DNA of 64,000 nt. Source: Ectocarpus siliculosus (taxonomy: Eukaryota > Sar > Phaeophyceae > Ectocarpales > Ectocarpaceae). The notes below the pieces were generated by a model, which saw nothing but the letters and a program-made list of their open reading frames with translations, ran no database searches and had not been told where the DNA came from. The DNA is taken from contig FN649757.1 in NCBI GenBank assembly GCA_000310025.1, positions 321,005 to 385,004 on the forward strand. The letters are read 5' to 3'. The translations under genes were made by a program, and so were the position numbers. This document shows, one piece after another, positions 32,501-43,906 of this stretch; positions within the stretch are counted from its first letter, which is position 1, and each line of letters opens with the position of its first letter.

Positions 32501-35500
32501 GTGCTCGTAGATCAACCACGCGGAGCCATCGCACGGAAAGAACACAGAACACTCTCGCTGTTTCTAGCAGTCGGGACCATGTTGTCGGGATTACTTACAT
32601 GTTGATGAGGAGACCGCCGATGCCCGTGCGAATGTTCGGTCTGCTCGCCATGTCGGTGAAGGTCGGCCACGAGGAGCAAGGGAACCAAGGGTACGTGTAA
32701 GAATTCTAAACACATATTTGCGCTGATACCAAAACGTGCGGAAACAGGGGTTGACCAACAGAGGAGGTGCTGAAACAAAGGTTTCATGTCATGATTAGGC
32801 ATATGCTGCATGGCATTTGAAAGCAAACCGTCAAGCAGGGTTGAAACTTGCTCACCGATCGGCTATTTCTTGTAGGTGTTCGAAGTCGATCAGGCCATCT
32901 TTGAGCGCAGCCACCATGATAGCAGACACCTCCTCCGCTTGGGGGGCGTTGTCGTGCGGAATAGCACCGCTTCTGTTGTCTTCGCAAGCTTCGTTTTCTC
33001 TCGATTGTCTGCGCGTCGCAGTGTTCTCGCAAGCTCTCTCGAAGACATCTTGCTCGAACGCCGTTAGCGACTGGGCAACGTATCGATATAGGTCCCCTTC
33101 GCATGCCGCTGGCTTGATCTGAGTGGTAAGTAGCGGCGGAATAGGGTGAAGGTGCAGGTCTCGTGGTTGTTCACACTAGCGCAACACCACAATAGACCTT
33201 CGACTCCCTGCCAGGCCGGAGTGATTACGTTGACATGTCGCCAATGAGGCAGGCCTTGTGCCAACGTGCCAAGTGTATGCCGCCTTGAGCTTCCGACGAA
33301 GTCGCACGAAACGTCAAGGATATATGCAGCAACCTTTGCTGCTCAGGCGTCGTGTTGCTGCTCTTGGTGTCTTCACATCAACAGTTTTCTGCCCTTTTAC
33401 CCGGTACGTCACCTTCAGCGCACCCGTCGGACACTAGTTCACGAAGAATTCGATGATGTAAACTGAGAAGCCCGTCAAATGCCCCACACATTGAGAACAA
33501 TAGGACCCTAAACGCCCAACTAGATCAGTGCAGAAGAACTCCTGAAGAAAGAAGGGTCTATCGCTCAGAGTCGGATGACGACTGATGCCATAGTTGAAAT
33601 TCTGTTGCTCAATGTCTTTGCTGGTGTGGTCGACCGCACATGTTGACCTACATGCAAGAGTACGCTCTCATGTCTGTTGCCGACTGCCCAACCACACACT
33701 GGTCCACCTGTTGGCCGTGGCGAATAAGGGACGTTGCGGGAATTGAGGAGCGGCATCCCACACGTTGCAGCCACCAGTACTGTGTGCGCAATTAACCAAG
33801 ACACTGCAAGTGGCTTACTCTTGACGTCTGGGCGTACCAGCCTCAGCCAAGAGGTACAGGACACACCTGAGGAGCATCTTGACGCTGAGCGACCAACGAC
33901 TCGATACCCGTAGCGTCTAAATGTCCAGAATACACCTGGACGTTGTCCTTCTGACGGATAATCTCAGCGAATCCCTGGCCAAGGTACATGCATGCATACG
34001 AGAGTTCAGCGAATGCACAGAACCGCAACCGTACAACACAGCAGTGAAGCATGATCTGAAGGAAACAGCACAAAACATGCTTGCCCCGCTTCACTTCAAG
34101 GCAGTAGTACGGGAGAGGTTGGTCAGACTACACCGGGCCTCATCGCCGCGTCATTCGACCATGAACAACATGGTGCCTTCCGGCTGAGTGGCATGAAGCA
34201 AGAGGAGCAACAGCGCGACGCTAGCGCCGTGATCGGGATACCAACGTCTGTGCAATGCGATGCTACGGCTACCAAGCGCATCAATCCACCTCTGTGAATA
34301 CTACCGTAGGTTCGCAGAGGAGCTGCCGCGATGATCTCTCCCACGATGGCCTTGCACACATCCAACAAGATGTTTTGAGTCAGTGGCTTGGTTCATAGAG
34401 GAAAGTGCTCACCGGACGTAGGACGGCAACGATCTGAATATACTTTTTGGGAAGCGGGCCGTGCTGTCAGTCTACCTCTGTCCGTACAGCGATGTTCCTG
34501 TTACAAACTGTTAAGAGACACGTTGGCCTCTAATATCCAGGGTTCGAATCTCGCCTGGAGCTGTTTTTCCCCGAGGATGTTATTTGCGCCCGATGTGTGG
34601 GAATAACAAGTCTATGAGTCTGAAGAACTAGGCTTCGCAAAATGCCGATGATTCTTTTGTGTACCAAGTGGTCAAGACAGCGCTGATCACAGGGATGACA
34701 GCCCTTGGGGGACTTGTTCGTGTCTTGATCGAAAGTTTGACGGACTTGGGCATAAACGTTTGATAAGAAGCACGATGAAAACTAGACCAGTAGTCAGCCG
34801 CTGACCAGTGGTCTGGTGGCCATCGTGCTGTCAAACACAAACAGCCACAACTTGGTCGACCTCAACCTCTGGCCAACGTGAGAAGCAAGGCAGGAAAGGG
34901 GCTCTAGGCTTTGCTACAGTCGAACAAATGCAACTGCGTCATTCTCACCGCAGGCAGCATGTCAGTTGACCCTTGCTCGATGGAATCCATCAAAAAGGAA
35001 CCCGAAAGCTTCAGGTACTCCACATAATTCGCCTGAAGCACAGGAACACAACGGACATGGTGCCAAAACAAATGCGTGGGTGGGTCAAAAATAGATAACC
35101 TCCAGTGGGAGGAGACAATTTCCAACAAATAATGTATCGTTGGCAATGCGAATCATGCAGTGACGACGCGATCGGCTCTTTCGCCCGGCAAGAGGATACA
35201 CTCCTCGTGTGCACGACGCGGACGCAACGACCAAGGCTGCCGTAACTCCCGCCGAGTTCGAGCTCACCATGTCTCCCATGGAACCGTGGAAGTATCCCAG
35301 GATCGCCCACGCTCTGACGCAGGAAGGGACGACGGGTTGCGGTGCAAGGGGTCGAACAGGAAGGAGCACCGTGTGCCATACAAGATACCACACTCCTTGG
35401 ACTGAGAATGAACGCTGGAGTTCGTCAAGGTAATGAGAGTGTCAATTTCCAAAACGGTGGCAATGAAGTTTGCCGGTTACACCTGTCCAAGGACGCTTCT

Positions 35501-37652
35501 ATCGGTATTGCCCACCTCACTGACAAGAAGAAATCGACCCTTACGGGACCGGCGCAAGGCGTGTGGAATCTTGCGTGGAACTGGGTACTAAGGTTTGACT
35601 GCCTCGCCTCGCCAGGAAAACAGATGACTCGGGACGTGTTTGTGCAATGATACATGGTCTAAACAGCAAAAATCGTAAAAACGAACGCCTCCGACAAACA
35701 CGTCCCACGCGATACATACCACACAATGCGCACGGGTCCCGGTATACATTGCCCTCCGTGCTGCATGCAACTTGTCCGCGTAACTCACTTTGCCACCTCG
35801 GCGTTCACGGGGCCTTTGTAGGCGTCCAGTGCATCTCTCGCCAGTCGGGAGTAGTTCGCAACCTGTCGTGACACATTTGATGGAGGAGTTGCAATTCGCG
35901 GGCGGTGTTTTGACGAGCGTCGTCGGTAGTAGCGAAACATTGGATTGGTCAGCAGCTGCACGCAACAGTCAGCGGTGGCACCAAGCATGGATCAGCGTCC
36001 ACCATGCGACGGGGAACAACGGTCCTTCTACTCGTAAAGCGTTGGCCAAGAAAAATGCTGCATTTTCTCACCGATTCAACAGGGCTTCCCTTCAAAACAG
36101 CCCCAACACCAACTGCACACCAAAATGTGCAACAGGAGGGACCCGTCAAGAGCTGATTTCCCGTGGTGATGCCATCCTCGGAGAAGATGGCGCCGAACTG
36201 GCCTTGCTCGAGGGAGTCGTGCAGAGCGCCCAGCTGTTGTTGGACAGTTGGGCCGGTCATCATCTTCACCATCACTCCACGAATGTGACTGGCGGCAAAA
36301 ATGAATCGCAAAGGAGTCTTGAATTGTACCATTGACTGTTTACGAGTTATCATCGCTCGGACGAGTCGCAGCCACTCCTGGAGAAACTGTTGACATCATA
36401 CGGGAACAACATGGGGTGCTTTCGGTGGCCTTTTGCCGTTCGGTGTACCCCATCAAAGCTAGATCTGCACCTTGGGGTAGTCAGTGGCAGCAACCCGACG
36501 CAGCCGAAGAAGTCACTGAGGAATGCGTTCTCCTGCATACCCACCAGACCTGTCGCCGGAGAAGCGCTCAATCTGAACCTGGTAAAGCAGAAAATGATTT
36601 TAGACACGGTAAGATAATGCAAAACGTTCTCGCCCGATATGACGCGCAAGGCCTTGATGCCTCTTCGGAGCACCCCTTGTCCGTCCTTCAGCTCATACCT
36701 GCGGGTTCGATGTACCCCGTCAAAAATGTGTTTGGAAATGCTGGTTGACGGTGAAGCTCACGCAAGCGCGGGTATGTCAACGGTGATAGGCAGTAACTTC
36801 AATCAACATGGTGTCGCTGTTCTCTTTGCTGCGCTCATTTTTTCTGAACGTTGCTACTATGAAGCTCGGATACGATGTTGCAGACACAGTTTGTGTGATA
36901 CAAGCTGAAGATGACCGTTTGTATTTCTGTTGTAGTTAATGACGACTGACCTCTTCAAAGACAGCATGCCACCGGCCGGGAGTGTGCCGGATGACGGTTT
37001 TATCGACTGCATGCCAGCAGGACCACGTGGATGGGGCTGTTGCTGGTGCCCAGGCGGACGCTGGTGCCACTTCCGCTTGGTGTAGGTGCATCGAACCCGA
37101 GTTTCTAGGCAACGGCTACACAATGCGCAAGTGAGGGGGGTAACGGTCGTACTTTCACTCATGCACTCCGGGCCGTCGAATGTCTACACAGGTGCGTCCG
37201 GTGGGATTTCAGGTAGGTGGGGTACCTTGCAATATCTGGTGAAGAAGTGTGTCAGTTGCGCGACGTGAAGCGCATCAGCGTGGAGATACTGACGGGAAAC
37301 ATCACGCGGGGTTCCGAACTTAGTGATATTCGCCCGATCTCCACGTTGAAAATCACCATCGTTATCGGCACGAGCGATTTGTATCTGTGTGATTGATTAT
37401 CTAGCGCTCCTTCCGGTTGTTTATACCTTCAGAGAAGATCAAGGCCGATTTCATGCAACCCCTTAGAGATGAAACGGAGTATCGTGGCTTCCATCCGCAA
37501 CACGTCCAACGTTCATGTCGGTACAGCACAAACCTGCAAGGCGTCAGGCCATCGCACTTCTTTTTCTTTCGCGCGCATTCCAAGCAGCCCCTTCGCATCC
37601 CAGCATTTTTCACTGCAAGCCCGCTTCCGGCTTTCTTGTTACCAGCACTCAT
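29505..37652 (-). CDS. Zn2Cys6 (fungal-type) transcription factor, 14 exons
   Basis: Minus-strand exons: 37652-37534, 37115-36951, 36698-36471, 36288-36072, 35955-35789, 35313-35268, 35032-34949, 33974-33867, 33118-32856, 32640-32599, 32388-32272, 31934-31755, 30108-29771 and 29698-29505. All junctions are GT-AG and in phase, giving 755 residues. The N-terminus is a binuclear zinc cluster with cysteines at 23, 26, 33, 39, 42 and 49 (C-x2-C-x6-C-x5-C-x2-C-x6-C). CLECARKKKKCDGLTPC comes from exon 1 and SRCLETRVRC from exon 2. Basic residues follow (YTKRKW), suiting DNA contact. The middle is largely helical (SGSFLMDSIEQGSTDML, GDAVGALERFGRCVEVYERY, AIDDSRARGLYARLREVY), and the C-terminus is Ser/Thr/Pro-rich, as in activation regions. 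The start is the first ATG. Exon 3 is the weakest: a 66-bp intron inside it (near 36,640-36,580) combined with a one-base insertion is an alternative. Confidence 0.82.
30745..31110. repeat. CATG-core palindrome island 3 with interstitial TTAGGG (copy 1)
   Basis: Runs of CCCATGGG and variants flank a central block. That block includes CATATCAACCTAGAACTTAG, a CCACCCAGCGCCAAC block, CGTATCGTGTGGGCTT and GGGGTTAGGGTTAGGGTTAG (30,905-30,924). A diverged copy lies at 48,185-48,515. It lies in the intron between exons 12 and 13 of the Zn2Cys6 gene. Both copies keep the same order (palindromes, block, TTAGGG, palindromes), so it is a mobile or duplicated unit rather than chance. Confidence 0.7.
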
Positions 37653-38832
37653 GGTCGAAGTCGCTGCGTCGCGTTACCCTGCGTGCATAGTTGACGGCAG
37701 GGGTGTTGACGGAGTAGAACCGCTCCGCGGAGAGGATATAATTTTTGCGAATTTTTCACGGAGAGGAGCGGGGCGGTTTGTGTCTTTTGTGTAATAGTCA
37801 TGGGTCGGAGTGGTACGGTTGACCCGTACGTGTAGCACGATTTTTTATCAGTGCGGTTTAGTTTGTTTCCTCTGTGGCCTGAACCGCGCGAAATCGTGGC
37901 CTTGACGACGGTGCACCGTCAGACAAAAAGTTCGAACCATTCGGATATCCGTTCAACCTCACGGTGTACCTGCAATTCCGTCAAATCCGTTGGGCTCGGA
38001 CATCGAGAGTTGATTCGCTGCGCGGCGTGCTGTGCATGTAGGCCATCGGTGGCACCGTACTCGTTTTCGCGGCCAGCACAGCCCAAATGAACGAAAGAAC
38101 TGTCAATCTGTCAGTTCGCCTAGATCAAATCGAGGTATGATTGCCCACATCGGTACCTCCTCGACCTATTCGTTCCTGCAACACGCACAATAGAGAAGGA
38201 CATTACCCTTTGCGTCTTCTCCTGTTGGAACTGCCAGAGTCAGGCAACACTATTATAGTTATACGAATGGGCCCATTTTCTTGCCGACTAGCACTTGCTC
38301 TTGAGGCAATTCAAGAGCGAAAAAAAAAACTTGTGTACCGATTATTCATCTCGCACTCACTACAAAAGAGCGCTAAAGCCCGGATACAGACGCCCCTTTG
38401 CGACACTCATTGACATTCGAATTTGTTAACCACTTGTTCTTACACACGAGCAGCTCGGACACATTCAGCTTTAGCTTTACCAGGACTGAGCCGCACGCAG
38501 TTTCCCCAGCTCATATGACGAATGTTCCAACTGCTTGGTCTCCGGAGTTAGATCGGGCTTCGGCATGAAGAACAACACAGCCATCTCAATAATGACGTCG
38601 GGCGTCATTACCTGCCAAATGAGCTTGTACACGAACCCCTGTCATGAAAACCCCCTCTCTCTGAATCGCAACTATTATTTTACTGTCAATGAAAACGTCG
38701 CATATGCAGTATTGGTGGGAACGAAGGTTCGCACGATATTCAGACTTGGCGCCGTGCAATGGCCGTGACTCCGTGGAAAAACCGATTCTGCATTGCCAAC
38801 TAACTGTGGATTTCGCGGGTTCAACAGTGGAA

Positions 38833-38837
38833 TATGT
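38833..38837. repeat. Target-site duplication TATGT, left
   Basis: TATGT here equals 45,925-45,929. Five base pairs is the usual length for Copia integrases. Confidence 0.85.
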
Positions 38838-39168
38838 TATTAGATATACTCGTAGCATAGCATGGTGGGTGATATCTTACGTATTGATGTAGTGACGAGT
38901 GCGGAGGAACAGGAAGTTGCTTCATATTTTCCTTGGGAGTGTGATGCAATGGTGGAGATTCATGGACATTCGTTAGGTACTTTGAGCGTGATGAGCGTGA
39001 CCCGTGACTCCATGCCGTGACCGATTGACGAGCTGAAGCACGCCCCCGATGACCACTATACGTTTTACAACACGTTTTCCTATACGTCCCTACCCTACCA
39101 CGGCCCGTCATGGCCCAGCTGCTCTACACTCCCAACACAAAGAACTGAGCCACCCGAATTATCGATCA
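38838..39168 (+). repeat. Left LTR of the Copia element
   Basis: 331 bp, beginning TATTAGATATACTCG and ending GAATTATCGATCA. It differs from the right LTR only at one base (TTTTCCTATACG here, TTTTCCAATACG there). The ends TA...CA depart from the usual TG...CA. Confidence 0.95.
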
Positions 39169-39258
39169 CGCTGCTAGCTTATGACACGTCGTCAACGATA
39201 TTCGCGTCGAGCTTAGTTTGGAGTTACATCGCTTTGCAGCGATCAGCAGCAGCCACCG

Positions 39259-42210
39259 ATGAGCGACACCGAGCAAGATCGAGTGAGCGCCCGACTAGCA
39301 GAGGAGGACGCCCGGATCAACGACTTGGTCCAGAAGGTAGCAGCAAAACTGGCCGAGATTACAAGGGAACAAGACGAGCAGCAGCAGAGGACAGATCACG
39401 TCTGGAGCGGGAACGACCACGAGACACGCCACCAGCAATATGCGGGGCGACCATCGGCCGGCCCGTCCACAGACGACATCGCCCGCACTCTCGCCGACGC
39501 CCTGACCAGCCGTCTTCAGATGCCACCCAGAGACATGGGTAGAGTACCAAGTAGCGCAGCGACTCTTAGGATGACTGAGGTTAAGCGCCTAGCGCCGTGG
39601 GATGGTGAGATTCGGCAAGGCGGGGATGAGCAAGCAAAGTTTTTGATTTTTCGATCGAATATGACTGCGATGTTTGCGCAAGAAGGAGTCCAGGAAGTGG
39701 TATTGAGTGACTGCAGAATTCCAGTTGGGCTAGAAGGAGTAGACATGGAGGACTTACGTAGGATGCACTCGCCTGAAACGGTAGAAAAGGCGATCACGGC
39801 GTGGAATTTGATCATCACGACAATCACCTACATGCCTGTCTTGACCCAGATTATCGCTGATGGTAGTCCCAGTGGAGGTTGGAAAGTATTTCTAGCATAC
39901 TACGAACCCCAGGCGAGAGCAGAGAAAACACGGTTGACTTCAGAATACCATGCCATCAAAATGCGAGTGGGTGAAACTCCGCACGAATATTTCGGGAGAT
40001 TTGCTGTTTTGCGCAATAGGTTAGCCTCACACGGCGTCACATACCCCGACGATGATGCCAATTTGCACGTTGTGTACAACTTGTCTTCAGAGTATAAGAT
40101 GGAGAAAGCCATGCTGCGTGCCCTTCCGCCCCCCAATTTAACCCGTCAGCACCTTGAAAAGGTCGTGAAAGATGCCCATCAGGATATGGTGACCGCACGG
40201 GAGGGGGAGCCGCAGAATGGCGCGGGGCACGCTTTCGTCGCTGCCGGTGGGAACCGGGGCGACGGACGTGTCCAAAATGGGTCCAGTGGGAACGGCGGGG
40301 GTCAGGACGGCAATGGAGGCGGTCGGAGCAGCAACAACAGGGCGGACGGAGACAAGCGCTGCGACTATCATCCGTACCCGTCGCACACCAACAGCGAGTG
40401 CTACACCCAGCGTCGCCAACGGAAGAAGCAGCAGCCCAAGCAGCAGCAGCCTCAGCAACAGCCTCAGCAACAGCCCCAACAACAGCAGCGGCCTCAGCAG
40501 CAACAGCAACCTCGGGGACCGCCGCCACAGAAGCCGAGCCGCAGTGGGGGGGGCTGGGGGGGTGGGCCCCAGCACGGACCTCACGGCGGCTACGGAGGAC
40601 AGCAGCATCACGGACATCCAGCTCCCCCCCGCCCACTGCAGCAGCAGTGGCGGCCCGCGTACGGGCATGCAAATGTGAGTCAAACGTATGGTGCCGCGCC
40701 CCATGGGGGGCTCGCGTATAGCACCGAGTACGGGGGGTGGGAGCAGCAGCCACAGTATCAGCAACCGTCGCCAGACTACAGCTACCAGCAGCAGCCGTAC
40801 TACCCGCCTCCGACACCGTACTACCAGCAGCAGCAGCCACCGCCGCAGCCTCCGCCACCGCCGTCGTTCCAGCAGCAGCAGCAGCACTCGACCCATGCCC
40901 CGTACCATTCGCCTCCTCCCGACGTAGCCGGATCCCCTGGGCATCTTCACTTCCTCAAGACACATTTTGTGTCACAAGGCGAGATCTTTCCAAGTGTGGT
41001 AGCGCGCGAGAATGGTGGTGGTTTTGCTTTGTCTGTTCAGAGTCGCCCTTCGCAGATTGGTAGAGAGCAAGTTTGGGCCGACAGCGGCGCAAGCAACACG
41101 TTTGTCAGCAGTAGCGAAAACGTGTTCGACATGAAGCCGATCCCAGCAGGAAAAGAGTTCATCCAAGTAGGGAATGGTGCCTATCTGCGCGTGCAATGTG
41201 TTGGTAGCATCAACATGGCATTTCACATGCCTGGCCCTTCGGACGAGACGGATTTTTGCGTGCAGATGTCGGACGTGTATGTAGTGCCCGGCATCACGTT
41301 CAATCTGTTTTCCCTGCACCATACGCAGCGTAGGCCAAAAATTACGTTGGACGAGAATGGCCTGCATCTTTTCAATGGCCAGCTTTCCTTTGCCTGCTCC
41401 GATGTAGGATGTTCTCTTTGGGCCACTCGCTTGCCTCCCACGTATACCGGTAGTGCTGTGACCCTCGGTCCCAATGCCCTCCCTCGTGTGTCTCCCCAAG
41501 CTCCCTCGCCTAGCGTTGGAACAGGCCTTGTTGTGGCGAACCCCTCTTTCCCCCCAAACACAGGAGCGGACACACCTGCGAGTACGAGCTTCCAGTCCGC
41601 CGGTGGTGCCACTGCCGGTGTTGTACCTTCGAGTTCGAGTGCGAGTCCGAGCTTCCCATCCGCCACTTCCGGTGTAGTGCTTCCGCGTTGTGCATTCCCG
41701 CCCATCGACGTAGATGTAGTGCCAACGACTATTGCAGACTTCCAGCCTGTAATTACGGCTGCCTTAGCATCGTCTGAGATTGTTTCTCCCTCTGTCGTTG
41801 ACCCGAGCGATTTTCGTGAAGTTGTGATCAACCCCCTCGTCCCCCAGGACCATTTGCCTCTCATGGATATCAGCATGTTCCTTGATGTTGGCCTGATGGA
41901 TGGAAAAGACTCGGTCCCACAGGGTGATTTTTTTCCGGATGCCCTTGATGTTTGCGATTCCGCAACACCCCCTCCCCCCGCGTTTCCCGTGATGAGTGAT
42001 GACTTGGAGTGCCTGAAAGGTTTTGTTGCTGGATGCAATGAGCAGCAAGCCGTCGTTCCCCCCTCCCTCTCGCATGCCTTGGCGATTATCTCCCCCGGTC
42101 CTTCCCCATTTTCGATAGGAAAATCCACGCCCACCATCGATATTATTTTGTTCCATGCCTCCACCGGGCATGTCAACGAATTTTTGATGCGTGAAACGGC
42201 CAAGCAGTAG
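39259..42210 (+). CDS. Copia Gag, aspartic protease and GAG-pre-integrase region
   Basis: An open frame of 983 codons ends at a TAG at 42,208-42,210. The N-terminal 300 residues resemble Copia Gag (KVFLAYYEPQARAEKTRL, MRVGETPHEYFGRFAVLRNR). A Cys/His motif (CDYHPYPSHTNSEC) replaces the usual zinc knuckle. A long Gln/Pro/Gly/Tyr-rich tract follows (about 40,420-40,930). The protease active site is WADSGASNTFV (about 41,074), and the GAG-pre-integrase box (ASTGHVNEFLMRETAKQ) runs into the stop. The same frame continues after it with CVGCVEAKGRR. The first ATG after the left LTR was taken as the start. The low-complexity tract is longer than usual for Copia. Confidence 0.88.
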   Translation: MSDTEQDRVSARLAEEDARINDLVQKVAAKLAEITREQDEQQQRTDHVWSGNDHETRHQQYAGRPSAGPSTDDIARTLADALTSRLQMPPRDMGRVPSSAATLRMTEVKRLAPWDGEIRQGGDEQAKFLIFRSNMTAMFAQEGVQEVVLSDCRIPVGLEGVDMEDLRRMHSPETVEKAITAWNLIITTITYMPVLTQIIADGSPSGGWKVFLAYYEPQARAEKTRLTSEYHAIKMRVGETPHEYFGRFAVLRNRLASHGVTYPDDDANLHVVYNLSSEYKMEKAMLRALPPPNLTRQHLEKVVKDAHQDMVTAREGEPQNGAGHAFVAAGGNRGDGRVQNGSSGNGGGQDGNGGGRSSNNRADGDKRCDYHPYPSHTNSECYTQRRQRKKQQPKQQQPQQQPQQQPQQQQRPQQQQQPRGPPPQKPSRSGGGWGGGPQHGPHGGYGGQQHHGHPAPPRPLQQQWRPAYGHANVSQTYGAAPHGGLAYSTEYGGWEQQPQYQQPSPDYSYQQQPYYPPPTPYYQQQQPPPQPPPPPSFQQQQQHSTHAPYHSPPPDVAGSPGHLHFLKTHFVSQGEIFPSVVARENGGGFALSVQSRPSQIGREQVWADSGASNTFVSSSENVFDMKPIPAGKEFIQVGNGAYLRVQCVGSINMAFHMPGPSDETDFCVQMSDVYVVPGITFNLFSLHHTQRRPKITLDENGLHLFNGQLSFACSDVGCSLWATRLPPTYTGSAVTLGPNALPRVSPQAPSPSVGTGLVVANPSFPPNTGADTPASTSFQSAGGATAGVVPSSSSASPSFPSATSGVVLPRCAFPPIDVDVVPTTIADFQPVITAALASSEIVSPSVVDPSDFREVVINPLVPQDHLPLMDISMFLDVGLMDGKDSVPQGDFFPDALDVCDSATPPPPAFPVMSDDLECLKGFVAGCNEQQAVVPPSLSHALAIISPGPSPFSIGKSTPTIDIILFHASTGHVNEFLMRETAKQ

Positions 42211-42860
42211 GGCGTACGATTGGTGGGGGAGATGCAGCCGTGTGTGGGCTGCGTGGAAGCGAAGGGTAGGCGGGCCCCGGTGCCGCGGCGTGGCACCCGC
42301 GCGGAGGTACCGTTCGGCAAAATCCACATCGACCTCACGGGCCCGTTCTCTGACGCGTTGGACGGCTCCCGGTACCTGATCATGTTCGTGGACAGCGCAT
42401 CGCGGTGGCAACGGGGGTACGGGATGCGGGCCAAGAGCGACACCCTGAAGTTCGTGCAGCGGTTTCTCGCCGACATGAACGGCATGGGCACTCCGGGTTG
42501 TTTCCGCATGGACAACGGCGGCGAGTTCACCGGCTCCGCGTTCACCTCGTTCTGCGACGCTGCTGGCATTCGGCGCGAGTACACCGCCCCCGACACCCCC
42601 AAGCAAAACGCGGTGGTCGAGAGCGCCATATGGCGCGCCATATAGGGGGGGCACGCCGCGCGCCGCCACATCCTCGCCATGGGCCACGTCGACCTCTCCT
42701 CCATCCCCAACGTCAGCGTCAACGGACACCGCCTGTGGCTCGCGTCGGCGCTGTGGGCATCCGCCTGCTTCAACCGCTCGGCGACGAAGGCCAACCTGGA
42801 CTGGATGTCGCCTTTCGAGGCGTTCTTCGGCCGGAAACCGCCCCTCACCGTCGTCCCTTT
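42211..42860 (+). pseudogene. Copia integrase, interrupted
   Basis: The segment continues the Gag frame after the TAG. CVGC supplies the second half of the zinc-binding region. The catalytic D-D-E residues are visible as HIDLTGPF, FRMDNGGEF and NAVVES (about 42,615). A second TAG follows at 42,643-42,645 (WRAI-stop), then the frame continues as NVSVNGHRLWLASALWASAC and MSPFEAFFGRKPP. A frame change occurs at the T-run near 42,857. The segment is much richer in G+C than the gag and RT parts, especially at third codon positions. Confidence 0.85.
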
Positions 42861-42862
42861 TT

Positions 42863-43906
42863 TTGCAGGAGGGGATGATGCGCGTGAAGCGGGCTACCAA
42901 GGCGGACGTCCAATCCGCGCGGTGCTTCTACCTGCACGGCGCCAACAACCACTCGACGTCTACCGCTGTCGTTCTTCGCGCTGACACCGGTCGCCTCGCC
43001 CTCACCAACATCGTCGTGTGGGTCAACCGCCGGGCAGGAGCGCCGGCCCCGGTGCCGGGCATCGGGGGGGGTCTTCGGTCACCGCGGCGCCCTCGCAGGC
43101 CGCCGCCGTACCTGCGGCCGATGACGCACCGCCGCCGCCCCCGCTATCCAGGACGTACAGGTACACCCCGCCTGCAACAGCGACCACCGCACCGCTCCCG
43201 CCCGCTTCTCCGCCGATCTTCACAGGATCATCAGCCCCGTCGCCGATCTCCGACGCCCCATCATCAGCCCCACCGTCGAGCCACGCCGCCCCGTTCGCCC
43301 CCGGGCCTGCCGCCGCAGCCCGCCAGCGCCGCCGCACCCGCTCCTCCGCACCCGCCGCTCTCGAAACGAGCCGTCAAGGAGTTGGGACGAGAGGACACGA
43401 GGGTCCACGGCCGCACGCGCGGCGATGGAGTGCGGTTCATGGGAGATCAACAACAACCGCCGTCAGGTGGCGGCGCCGCTCTCCACCACCGCCTTGGACT
43501 GTTAGCGATGATGGACAAGGACTCCCTCATCTCGTCGCTGGCCACCCGCGAGGCCGTCGACCAAGGACGGTGTGACCCACCGCCTCCGCCGCCGCCGGAT
43601 CCGAGCTTTGGAGGCCGTGAGAGCGGGGGAGCAGTGGGAGCTGGGGGGCCCGTGGATTCCGGGGGGGGGGGGAGACCGCACATGTTCGCCTCGATGTTCG
43701 CCACCCGCGAGGACGTGGACGCTGCTCTTCGCGCCGAGCGTCCTCCTGACAAGATGCCGGACCTTCCTCACTGCCTCGCCAGCGACCTCCGAGTGCCGAA
43801 AACGTTGAAGGAGGCCATCCGGTCTCAACATTCAGCGTTGTGGGATGATGCAGTCGGTCGAGAGTTTTTCGGTTTGCTGGATGCAGGAACTTTTAGTCCG
43901 GTGTAG
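42863..43906 (+). pseudogene. Copia integrase C-terminus and linker to RT
   Basis: After the frame change the reading resumes with CFYLHGANNHSTSTAVVLRA, a Pro/Arg/His-rich low-complexity linker, and the pre-RT region (FGLLDAGTFSPV). It ends at a TAG at 43,904-43,906. The linker keeps the high G+C of the integrase part until about 43,790. Copia elements usually have a variable proline-rich linker here. Confidence 0.75.

Noticed and set aside
33740-33815. Candidate exon reading SWLIAHTVLVAATCGMP on the minus strand
   Set aside because: Phase incompatible with neighbouring exons, which join directly in phase 0.
34480-34565. tRNA-like GGGTTCGAATCTC
   Set aside because: The T-loop-like motif is present but no acceptor stem, D arm or anticodon arm can be folded around it.
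34672-34790. Candidate exon reading RWPPDHWSAADYWSS on the minus strand
   Set aside because: Open with donor- and acceptor-like ends, but its phase does not fit the exons on either side, which join direct (TDMLPA|GFAEII) in phase 0.
41223-42848. 541-codon minus-strand ORF
   Set aside because: Shadow of the Copia protease-integrase region; it spans a known TAG of the real frame and shows no domain.
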